Origin: Odobenus rosmarus divergens
Taxonomy: Eukaryota > Chordata > Mammalia > Carnivora > Odobenidae
Direction: 5' to 3'
Length of the DNA: 64,000 nt
NCBI RefSeq assembly: GCF_000321225.1
Contig: NW_004450287.1
Location: 1,834,054 to 1,898,053 of the forward strand
In this document: piece after piece, positions 1 to 10,065 of the stretch
How the letters are laid out: each line of letters begins with the position of its first letter
How positions within the stretch are numbered: the first letter of the stretch is position 1
Notes under the pieces: model-generated
Told to the model about the DNA's origin: nothing
Database searches by the model: none
Seen by the model: the letters and a program-made list of their open reading frames with translations, nothing else
Made by a program: the position numbers and the translations under genes

Positions 1-59
1 CCCAGGCATAAATGACTATCCTGGGAGTACCCTCTGTGCTGTATTTAGAGGATTCTGAC

Positions 60-200
60 GTTATTTTGTACTACTTGTTTATATACCTCCATCCCTCTCT
101 TCTATGCTCTTCTATGCTGTGAGCTCCTTGAGGGTAGACCCACTACCTTAGCAAAGTTCCCACCCAGAGAATGTCCAAAATGGGATTTTTCTGGGTAAAC
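60..200 (+). mobile_element. Possible L2 3' end
   Basis: ctgtgagctccttgagggta is the typical L2 3' motif (gtgagctccttgagggcagg), preceded by a weak L2-like stretch. The rest is too diverged to trace. Confidence 0.4.
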
Positions 201-464
201 AGTGCACACTGCCATGAACTCTAAGCAATGTGTCCTAGACCTGATCCTGTTAAACATGTCTTGTGTAAAGAAGTGGAGTAGAATGGGTCAGGGCTGCTGA
301 CTGCACCTGGCTGATGCACACAACTGAAAAGGGCTGAGGAGCCCTTCTCCATACACTGACTATGTGACTGCTTTCTAGCTTGTTATTATTTTTGATGAGA
401 TTCATTCTTCTAATCAGTCACACTGAGAAACTTTAGCTGATGCTTCCTTCATTAGAGTGGTTCA

Positions 465-713
465 TTAGAGACAGAAAGTAGATCAGTGGTTGCCTAGGGC
501 TGGGAGGAATGTGGAAGATGGGGAGATTGTATGACAGCTAAGGAATGAGGAGTTTCCTTTCAGAGTTATACGAATGCTCTAAAGTTGATTACGATAATGG
601 TTGCAAAACTCTGAATATACAGAAAGCCACTGAACCGTAAAGTTTAAACGACTGAATTGTAGGACGTGTGAATTTTAACTCAATAAAGTGGTTTAAAAAA
701 AAAAAGCATGATA
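465..713 (+). mobile_element. L1M-type 3' end
   Basis: The stretch agtagatcagtggttgccta, then gataatggttgcaaaactct and ttaactcaataaagtggttt with an A-run, matches the 3'UTR end common to old mammalian L1s. Only the terminal ~250 bp are present. Confidence 0.7.
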
Positions 714-2765
714 CACTTAATTCAATCCAGTCCATAAGAATTGCCATTAAAACAAGTCAACTCTTTAGCTGCCAAACATCCACATAGATTAAAAAAATAA
801 ATAAATAAATCCTCTGTACTGATGAAAAAGAAAACAAACAAAAACCATATCCTGTAATGTTTGCAGCATCCTAAAGAAGACATGACAGCCACCAGGCCAT
901 TTCACATCAGGCCCGTGTACTCCGTGGACTCGGACCATCCTATAGCCGAGATGTAGCAACTTAATTAGACCTCAGAACTTTTCCTTTGTCTTCAAGCATC
1001 CAATTCTCTCTTCTTTCTCTCTGTGCCATAGTAGAGATGTATTTAGTTCAATAAATACAAGAGCAAGGAGGGAACTAAGATAAAATGATAAATGATAGCC
1101 AAGAAGGGGAATTACAAAAATCTACCAAGCTGTAGATAGTGGAGGGAAAATCAGTTATATGGTGAATCCAATTACCTCTGGGGTAAGTCAAGACAGGAAC
1201 ATTTGTCACAGTGTCAGGCAAAAGACACGGTATCTTTAACACTTGCCAAACCGTTCAAGAAGTTTCCTGAATAAACAAGGCAAAGAATGACAAAAAGCAG
1301 ACAACATGGGGCTTATTCATATACTGTTTGTATTCACCACCTATAATGTAAATGCCTGTCACATTTCCCCAGTGAAATTTCAAACCCCTTGAAGACAGAG
1401 AAACAGTCACATAGTCCCACCATTCCACACCCAGAGCATTCAGCCAAGAGTTAGCAACTGCTTACAGGGTACAGGATACAGTCATCTCAGAATCTCACTG
1501 TACTGAAGAGATTTTTTTTTTCCTTTTTAAAAGTAACACCGTTTTGGAGCAAACATGATTTACCACATGGAACAACAAAGCCTATGTAATAAATGATTCC
1601 ATAATGGATTGTTACCATTCTCTGAAGCCCCCATGTCTAAGGACTTTATTTTGGAGAAATGTACACTATAAAAAAAGCCTTCAAAATCAATAGGCTGTTG
1701 GTTCATGAACATACTTGAGCATGACTCAGTGAGCAGGATTCCACTGGATCCACCCAGATTGACACATAGTACAAGTCCAGCTTTGAAAACTGACTCAGAA
1801 CTCTATTTTAGAGGTAGCTTTTCGTGTGACCACAAAGATGCTAATCACGGAAAGGCAGGGAGTCGTTTGCTCTGTAACATGTCCTTATATAGGTCATACA
1901 CTCCAAAAATGAGACTCTTAGCAACTGAAATCTGATGATTTGTCACCAAGTTCAACACATATTTGGAAAGCATACAATTACATGTAATTAGCTAAGTTAC
2001 GGAGAGAACCGTGCAAATAGATGAAAAAACATTCTCAGAGTTCAATGTGCTAGGATGCAATCAAGAAACAACAACAACAACAACAACAAACCATCTCTCA
2101 CACACATTCACAGAGAAATACTCTGTACCACTTCTGAAGGCTCCTTAGCTAAGGAGGGAGCTCCTCAATTCCTAGGAGTTCCCAGCCCTCTGTCACCTCC
2201 TCTCCAAACAAGCCCACCTTCCCCTGCCTGTGCCATCCCACAATATTCTACCCCCTTCCTCCTGACCGCTTAGCTCCAAGTCCTGAAGGTCCTTCTTTGT
2301 ATGGCACATAAACTCTTTTCCTTCCGTCCTTTGATTCTGCTCAGTTCCTTTGGCATCAAGTATTACCTGTCCTCTGTTGGGCATGAATCCATTCTCTACA
2401 ACACAGTTCAAGCAGATAACACTGCTGGGGCTTTCCTGGAGCTTTCTACCTCTCCATTCACTCCATGAGGGGAAGGGGCAGTGACTTCTCTAAGGGGTGA
2501 TTAGAGGAAGCACGAATGAGGTACCCCAGGCTCAGCAGCTCCCTTCTTCCTCTAGGGAGTGGGGCTGCCCTCTGGGTAGATGTGGTTTCCTCTGATCTTC
2601 ATGCCAGAGTGTGAGCGGCTCCTTTGGGCCCACAGAGAGGCCTGTCGGGGTTCGGGATCAACAGATAAACCCTGCACTCCAAAGTGACCTTTACTAGTAC
2701 TAAAGGTGATATTTAAGTCTTAGCTGCCAATGATTTTATCCTATCTCTTAATTTTTTTTTTTTTT
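714..2765. other. Single-copy non-coding stretch
   Basis: Apart from a short (AAAT)n at about 792-810 and the (AAC)n, I see no repeat or exon. The frames at 1,705 and 2,055 have no recognisable protein character. Confidence 0.5.
2066..2091. repeat. (AAC)n microsatellite
   Basis: About eight perfect AAC triplets in otherwise single-copy DNA. Confidence 0.9.
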
Positions 2766-2769
2766 TCAG

Positions 2770-2837
2770 AACTTGGGAGGGTCTGACAGGTGTCGCTATT
2801 GTGGTTTTTATCGAAGGCTCCGGCATCATTCATACAT
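2770..2837 (+). other. Candidate spliced exon, gene unknown
   Basis: A run of about 18 T's ends in cag at 2,767-2,769. Then come 68 bases and a strong donor, cat|gtaagtat, at 2,838. The 68 bases hold three CpGs although the surroundings are AT-rich and CpG-poor. Two of three frames are open. One reads N-L-G-G-S-D-R-C-R-Y-C-G-F-Y and on through R-R-L-R-H-H-S-Y, with a Cys-x2-Cys pair and many basic residues; unspliced it would end ATG-TAA. The other open frame is hydrophobic (T-W-E-G-L-T-G-V-A-I-V-V-F-I-E). I do not recognise either peptide. It is on the opposite strand to the gene inferred at 63 kb, so it would belong to another transcript. It may equally be a chance acceptor-donor pair. Confidence 0.35.
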
Positions 2838-2843
2838 GTAAGT

Positions 2844-5800
2844 ATACATACTGATTAGGTAGCTTAAAAAACTGATGTGAGATTGTGTCCCATATCTCTG
2901 CCTGGACATAATTTTGGGTCGTGTCTCATAAGTCTTTGGCTTCACCACAATGCCCAATGTACAGTAAAAATATGCTCAGATGGGTTCAATCATGAATACA
3001 TCATCCAATTAAGGATATAGAGAAGATTAAAAACAAAACCTAGGACTACAATACTTGTGAGTTCAGCTAATGCTTAGGACTTTATTAATGCATTTTTGGT
3101 ATCACTTAGCGGTGTTAAGCATAAAGTTAATGTAAGCAGGGTAAATATAAAATTAATATATGCTAAATACTGTGATCCTACAGAGTAAATTTAACTGCAC
3201 ACTGAGCAAGATGAGAGAATAAAAGATAAGGTGGATACTGATTTTCTTCATCAAAACTCATAAGATCTCATTTCAACAAAACCCTGTCACTGAATTTACA
3301 GCACATCTAAGAGTAAATTTTATGTGATATATATCCAAATCTAATTTCCAAAACAGTAATGGTAATCCATCACAAGCCAAATTTTCATTGACCTACACCT
3401 TACACTTTCACGTTATACATTACATTATCTCACTCTTACGTAAAAAGCCTCACATATACACAAAAAGCTACCAATGTGCCGTGTTTTTTGGGAAATAATG
3501 ATTTGGTTGTCTAAGGGTCTGTTTTTGAGTGTCCCTCCATGAAAAAACAAAAGCAAATTAAACACATAAGTGATTACAATTATGTTAAAATAAACACAGT
3601 ATTTCAAAAAAACATTAGAGGTCAATTAATGTGATAAATTACTAATTTCTCTTCAATTTTATTTTCGGCACACAATCTGTTGTTTTTTTTTTTTTTTTAC
3701 TGAAATATGCTTTTATGGAATGCTAGCTAACTGATGCTAGAAGTAACAAACATATGGTACTAAGAAGCAGTCTTGAAACACAATAATAATGCTGGTAATG
3801 ACTACTTATAGAAAACCCTCTCCAGTTTTCAAAGATGTGTCACACATTTTTCCTTTGACTCTCACAGTATCCCCTTAAAACAACACAGTAAATATCATAC
3901 CTGCTTTACAAATGGGGAAACTGAGGCTCAGAGAGGTTTGGTGATGTTCCTAAGGACTGGCAGGGCTGGTACTCCATTTCAGATTGCTGACCCCCATTTG
4001 GAGATTCAATAGTTATCGAGCACCTATTGTGTAATAAACCCCACGTTGATGCTGGGTTAGAGATGGTCCCTGGCCTCTCCCCCGGGTCATCCTAATTGAC
4101 ACGGGACCAGTCATCAACATGCATATGGCACATTCAATGTACTATTTCAATTTTATATATGGATAAAAACAAAAATATTTTTCCTGTAAGAGCAAAGCTA
4201 GGGAAGACTGCTTTAAAATTAATATAGCTTAATCATTTACTTTAGAAAATTAAAAACATGTTTCATTGTTACTCCTCAATGCTCAAATTCAAATGATAGT
4301 GTTTCAATTAAAATTGAGACTCCAAATTAAAAATATCCTTTGGCATTTTTAAATGAAGCATTTAATCTTCTATCAAATGAATGAGAATTTAATCACATAA
4401 ATTAGTCTACCTCATTCATGTACCAAAATGTCAAAACGTACCTAACGATACAAACTTAGACTGACACAGTCACAGCAATGAGAATGTCGCTAGAGGAGAC
4501 CCTTTCTGAAGCTCAGGTCTGGGGCGTTACATATCTAAAATCACACACGGGTGCCAGCACCACTCTGTAGCTCTCAAGCCACAGTTTTAATGGGAGGCTG
4601 CCTCTTCATGAGGGCAGTTGTCATAAAATGTCAAAATATGAGAGAGAAGACCCATGGTTCGTCCTGAAAGGAAAAGGAAGAGCACCCCTGTTGCTTTTTA
4701 TCTATCTTTGCCCATAAATTAATCAATGAGTCGTAAATCCATTTGGATTTCAGGCAGGTTTCCTTCCAGGTAGCAATAAAGACAAGCAATCATCATGTAG
4801 AGAAACCCAACGAAGCAATGGAAAAAGAAAAGTAGGTGACTGAGTCAATCAGCCAGCGAGGGGACCCCACAATTGTAGCCTCACTCTTGCTGAGAAGCTG
4901 GCAGAACACAGCAGAACATGTGCTCATCACAAAGGAAACACAAACCCCCACCTCGCCCCTCCAGGGGTTATCAATCTTCTGGAATTGAACAAGTAGAGAG
5001 GGGCGCCAAGGTGTGTTTTATGGGTCCGTCCCCTTCTACCACCTTCTCCCTCTAGAGGACTGTAACTCTATATTTGCTTTATACCTTTCTTGTCTTGAGA
5101 CAAAGTCCATCTGTGTCTTAAAAAAAACTCTTAACAAATGCAGCATTCTATCCTAGGTAGTGCATATTTCCCTGTCCATCTGTAAACTGTCTCTGATGAT
5201 GTCTGAATGCCAGGGCAGATCACTGTGATGCCAACAGTATTACAAGCCCAAGTTAAGCATCCTGCACAGTGCCCGAGGGCATGGCTCTCTTCTGTAAAAT
5301 GAACAGTGCCGCACTAGAGTCCCTGTTAGATGTGATAAGAGGAAAGGAAAAATGAGAACACACAGAAGTCCTAATTTATATACATCACTGTCAGCTGCCC
5401 TTTAAAGACTACTTAAGCTTTTCTATACCAGGAGGTCCCAAATTGTCACATAAACTGCTACAGCACGATACATCTATTTATGTGTTTCTCTATTTGCGTT
5501 GGATTAATTAAAAATCTAAATCTTCTCTTCAACCTTCCCACCTTCTTTGGCTTATGGTACCTATACCGGATTTTGGCAACCCGGAAAAAGAGGACTCATT
5601 TACACAATAATTTCATTCCAAGAGTTCCTCTTCAAACCTGTCATTAGGAACATGGAATGCACATTCTCATTAGAATGAGCAAATGAAGGTTATTACACGC
5701 TTAAGACAGTCATAATTTTTATAAAGGTAAGCAACTTTGTGCAAAATAAAGAACCGTGAACATTATAACCCTACTTATTGTATTCTGAAGTTTCCTTTGG

Positions 5801-5930
5801 TCTCTAATTTTATAGAAATATCTACAAAGTTGCCATCAGCAAAGAAACACCATAATGACCATTTTCAGTTATTATATCAGATATGCATTTCTGTGTTTCA
5901 AAACAGCCTGCATAAGCCATTTTTATTTTA
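2844..5930. other. AT-rich non-coding stretch, one MIR inside
   Basis: Only the MIR at 3,835 and a poly-T run at about 3,684-3,699 stand out. No exon-like segment seen. Confidence 0.5.
3835..3990 (-). mobile_element. MIR SINE, antisense
   Basis: acaaatggggaaactgaggc, tcagagaggtttggtgatgt and ggcagggctggtactcc are the reversed MIR core. Confidence 0.7.
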
Positions 5931-5947
5931 TTTTAAAAACGATTTTA

Positions 5948-6143
5948 GGGGCTCCTGGGTGGCTCAGTTGGTTAAGCGACTGCCTTCAGCTCAGGTCATG
6001 ATCCTGGAGTCCCGGGATCGAGTCCCACATCGGGCTTCCTGCTCAGCAGGGTGTCTGCTTCTCCCTCTGACCCTCTTTCCCTCTCGTGCTTTCTATCTCT
6101 CATTCTCTCTCTCTCTCTCAAATAAATAAATAAAATCTTTAAA
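5948..6143 (+). mobile_element. CAN-SINE, full length, inserted in another SINE
   Basis: It runs from the tRNA-like head (gctcctgggtggctcagttgg) through the body to a (CT)n, (AAAT)n and poly-A tail. A 13-bp direct repeat, aaaaacgatttta, flanks it at 5,935-5,947 and 6,144-6,156. The target was the poly-T end of the minus-strand SINE that follows, so this copy is the younger one. Confidence 0.93.
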
Positions 6144-6149
6144 AAAAAC

Positions 6150-6329
6150 GATTTTATTTATTCATTTAACAGAGAGAGAGCACAAGCAGGGGGAGCAGCA
6201 GGCAGAAGGAGAGGGAGAAGCAGATTCCCCGCTGAGCAGGGAGCCCTATGTGGGGCTCGATCCCAGGAGCCTGGGATCATGACCTGAGCCAAAGGCAGAT
6301 GCTTAACCCACTGAGCCACCCAGGAGCCC
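6150..6329 (-). mobile_element. CAN-SINE, minus strand, older host of the 5,948 insertion
   Basis: On the + strand it reads from the T-rich tail (gattttatttattcattt) through gctgagcagggagccc to the head complement gagccacccaggagccc. Its own target duplication appears as tgcataagccattt (about 5,909-5,922) and tgcatacatcattt (about 6,330-6,343), matching at 11 of 14 bases, which fits greater age. With the nested copy it forms a tail-to-tail inverted pair. Confidence 0.92.
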
Positions 6330-6344
6330 TTGCATACATCATTT

Positions 6345-7057
6345 AAAAAACTATAAAATATTATCTACTTTTATATCCTTAGTCATGTCCTCATTGTTGA
6401 GGCAAGTTATCTCTCATGTCTTCATTTAAAAAAAAAGTGCTGTTATGAATATCTGCATGACTTTTGCACATTTTTCTCAATGACATGGAGTCATGATCTT
6501 ATATGATAGAAAATACAGCCCCAGAGAAGACCCATTTATTTATAAGACTGAGAGTGCTCTTCCTTCCCTCAGCTAACTAGAGCACCTGTGAGTGACAAGG
6601 CTGACATCAAAAACCCGAACAGAGATGATCTAGAATTAACAAGGGCAATGCCTCAAATACAGTTGTGGATGTTCTTACCCTTCTTGTCATCACTAGAACA
6701 TCAACAACCACTACCACCACAATATCCTGAGCACCTACCACCTGCCAGGGGGCTCTGCAAACACCATTCCTATCCTTTGCCAACTTTCATCAAGTAGGGA
6801 TTCATCTTCCCATTTCAAGTATGAAGAAGAGTTAAGGGGCTCATCTGAGGCGGCACAATCCCTATCGGCGCCACACTTATAACAGAAGCCTCTAACTCTT
6901 TGTTCTGCCCCAAACTGCCTTGTTCTTAGAAAAAGATCACTGAAAGAGACTATCGACTTGCTCAAACCTAGTCACTAAAGACTTGAAAGTGATTTTTATG
7001 TGAGACCGTGAAGGGAGACTCTGTGTGCTGCCCTGCAGCTTTGGGGGGAGGTCCCGG
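6345..7057. other. Non-coding flank left of the triplet array
   Basis: Ordinary sequence. Short caaccactaccaccacaata at about 6,703-6,722 is the only hint of the later triplet composition, about 340 bp before the array starts. Confidence 0.5.
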
Positions 7058-8216
7058 GGATGCCGCCACCCCCACCACCACCACCACCAGCACCAGCACC
7101 AGCAGCACCACCAGCACCATCAGCACCAGCACCAGCACCAGCAGCACCACTACCACCAGCAGCACCAGCACCACCACCACCAGCACCACCACCACCACCA
7201 GCAGCACCAGCACAACTACCACCACCACCACCACCACCAGCACCACTACCACCAGCACCATCAGCACCACAGCACCAGCAGCACCAGCAGCACCACCAGC
7301 ACAACTACTACCACCACCAGCACCACTACCACCAGCACCATCAGCACCACCAGCACCAGCAGCACCAGCAGCACCACCAGCACAACTACTACCAGCACCA
7401 CCACCACCACCAGCAGCACCAGCACAACTACCACCACCACCACCAGCAGCACCAGCAGCACCAGCACCACTGCCACCAGCACCACCACCAGCAGCACCAG
7501 CACCAGCACCACTACCATCAGCACCACCACCACCACCAGCAGCACCAGCACCACCACCACTACCACCAGCACCACCAGCACCACCACCAGCACCACTACC
7601 ACCAGCAGCACCAGCAGCACCACCACCACCAGCACCACTACCACCAGCAGCACCAGGACCAGCACCAGCACCACTACCACCAGCACCAGCAGTACCACCA
7701 GCAGCACTAGCACCACCACCACTACCACCACCACCACCAGCACCGCAGCACCACCAGCACCAACACCACCACCAGCACCACCAGCACCACCAGCACCAAC
7801 ACCACCACCAGCACCAGCAGCACCACCAGCACCACCAGCAGCACCAGCAGCACCAGCAGCACCACCACCAGCACCACCAGCACCAGCAGCACCACCAGCA
7901 CCAGCACCATCAGCACCACCGTGAGCACCACTACCACCAGCACCACCAGCACCACTACCACCAGCACCACCAGCACCACCAGCAGCACCAACAGCACCAG
8001 CAGCACCAGCAGCACCACCAGCACCAGCACCACCAGCACCAGCAGCACCACCACCACCAGCAGCACCAGCAGCACCAGCACCACCACCACCAGCAGCAGC
8101 ACCAGCACCACCACCACCACCAGCAGCACCAGCACCACCAGCAGCACCACCAGCACCACTACCACCAGCACCAGCAGCACCACCACCAGCACCAGCACCA
8201 GCAGCACCAGCAGCAG
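7058..8216. repeat. Large CAC/CAG-type triplet array (~1.16 kb)
   Basis: About 386 triplets, nearly all CAC or CAG with occasional TAC, CAT, AAC or CAA, so most variants are single-base changes from a CAC/CAG core. The complement is GTG/CTG. Because the period is three and neither unit is a stop in any frame, several frames stay open: Thr/Ser, Pro/Ala and His/Gln on the + strand, Val/Leu, Gly/Ala and Cys/Trp on the minus strand. Two phase breaks are visible. Near 7,270 one C is missing (caccacagcacc); near 7,742 the phase shifts again (caccgcagcacc). A longer repeat of 80-81 bp also appears (see separate entry). The flanks are ordinary single-copy DNA. I read it as a satellite-type array, not a gene. 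Confidence 0.95.
7241..7405. repeat. Two copies of an 80/81-bp higher-order unit inside the triplet array
   Basis: The string caccactaccaccagcacc recurs at 7,241 and 7,321, and the bases after it match for the rest of the unit, including cagcacaactactacca. The first copy is 80 bp because one C is missing near 7,270. The second keeps the full triplet phase, so the ancestral unit was probably 81 bp (27 triplets). This shows block duplication, not only single-triplet slippage. Confidence 0.75.
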
Positions 8217-8224
8217 AGAGAACA

Positions 8225-9495
8225 GTGACAGTGCTAGAGATAGCAGCCACCTCGCAGCACCAGACCACCTGACCCACAGGGCATGGAGACAATAGTGTAG
8301 CTTAATGTCCTCAACCACTTACTTTTTTTCTCTAAGCATTTCAGCTATTTTGAAGTCTGCTGGTGGGTGGCATTTTTCTCTACATCAGAATGTAAAATCA
8401 TCCTTAATTTGACAGTAATTGAGCTCTATCACTTCTTTCCATGCCTGATCAAAATACAGCTTTCAGAGTCTACAGATAATTAAAATTTCAGGAAGTGTTT
8501 GGAAGAGCCTATTAATGTATTACAGAATCATTAACCAGAGAAAAATATTAATCTTTGAGATCACCGTTGAGCATGGGGAACTATTATTCTTGGAATTATT
8601 TTGTGTGAACAAGCCCAAATCCTAATGTTACACAAAGGCTAATAATGTCTTTGCTCAGAGGATTAGAATTAATTTATGACCTCTGCTTTGGACTTAAATG
8701 CTGTAAGCATCACTGTTGTTCCTGAAAACAAAGACTGCTCCTGCATAATTTTTCAGATAGAGAAACTGAAATTAAAGTACTATGATAATATTTGCTGGGT
8801 AAAACAAATGCCAAGATCAAAACTGCTAAAACTCTGAGTGGATATTTATTATCCCCACTAATCCTTTTGCATTTCAAAGTTTATTTATTTTTACTACGCT
8901 CTTCTATGCTCTTCGTCAGTTATTACAGCATAATTTTAAATTCATAAAAGAGAATGCAGAGTTAATAATATCACAAACTTTAAAATAATAGTCAAATAAT
9001 ACTGATGAGGATAGAAATGCATTTGTTATCTGAATGTGTTCTTCGGATGAACCAAAAAAAAAAAATGGTAATCTAATGTTAGAGTTTTAACTCCTCATAC
9101 CCCAGCCAATGAGACCCTGTACAAAGAACAAAGATTTAATTTTAAAACATCGATGAATACTTTTAAAGTGACAACTCAGTAAATCAGATGGTCATGTTCT
9201 CCTCAGTGTATTCAAATAATAAAAGTACAAATTTTACAATATTCTGACTTCCTAGCACTCCTAAATCCTTACTTGTGAAGCAGTATTTAATGTTGAGAAA
9301 TGAACCCATCTCTCCATGGCTTATTTGATGGAAACATGCCAACAGTTATTTCTCTCTGAATATAGTTTATGGCAGCTTCTAAAAGGCCAAAAAAGGAATT
9401 TCTGGTCTAACTGCAGGTGGGGGCCTGAGAGCATAAGAACGATAAGCACTGGTTACTTAAAAGCCTAGATTACTGTCAGGTGTGCGTATATTTTG
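8225..9495. other. Non-coding stretch right of the triplet array
   Basis: AT-rich; an A11 run at about 9,055. No repeat family or exon recognised. Confidence 0.5.
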
Positions 9496-9499
9496 GATA

Positions 9500-10065
9500 G
9501 TCAATGGACTGGCCTTAGTGACAGATCAGGCATGAATAATATAAAGGAGAGAAGCACCCTGGGCATATGGTGGTGCCATCAACTGAGATAGGAAACTCAG
9601 ATGGAGGAACCAACTAGGGTGGGAAATAAACATAGGAAGAACTCAGTTTGGGAAATGTTGATTTTATGGTGGATGTGGGGCATGGAGGTAGAGAAATCTG
9701 GGGGCAGCTAAATTTAGGAATTAAGATCTCAGGAAGAAGGTCTGAAGTAGTGAGCAAGATCAGGTACGCAATCATTTTCTGTAAGGGGCAAGACAGTAAA
9801 TACTTTAGGTTTTGCAGGCCATATGATCTATCACCAACTACTCAACTCTGCCTTTGCAACATCAACACAGCCATAAACAACAGCTAACGAATGAGTGTGT
9901 CTGTTCTAATAAAACTTTATTTACAAAAAACAGGTGTCAGAATGTATTTATTTGGACCATAGGTCACAGTTTGCCAACCTGAGTTAGAGGACAGTGAAGC
10001 CCTGGGACTGGATAAGATCACCCAGGAAGAACATATAAATATAAGGCAAATTAGTATGATATGAA
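9500..10065 (-). mobile_element. L2 LINE, antisense, split by a hAT element
   Basis: Left part: atggtggtgccatcaactga and gataggaaactcagatggag match antisense L2. Right part, after the hAT insert: aagccctgggactggataag and atcacccaggaaga continue the same L2. The two halves join in order around 9,757-9,984. Confidence 0.65.
9757..9984 (+). mobile_element. hAT-type non-autonomous DNA transposon (MER3-like)
   Basis: Key blocks: attttctgtaaggggcaaga, cagtaaatactttaggtttt, ctactcaactctgcctttgc, aataaaactttatttacaaa, and the end cacagtttgccaacctg, which is a worn copy of a gtttgccgacccctg terminus. Orientation is nominal; the family name is from memory. It sits inside an L2, so it inserted later. 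Confidence 0.7.

Noticed and set aside
7058..8216. CRISPR-like array
   Set aside because: Period is three bases with no repeat-spacer alternation, and the genome is clearly mammalian.
7008..8228. 406-codon open frame, the longest in the window
   Set aside because: It switches from Thr/Ser to Pro/Ala to His/Gln at the two phase breaks of the triplet array. The overlapping frames on both strands are equally open, so it is a product of period three and not a gene.
7261..8292. 343-codon minus-strand frame rich in Gly/Ala and Val/Leu
   Set aside because: It is the complement of the same triplet array; no unique domain beyond the repeat.
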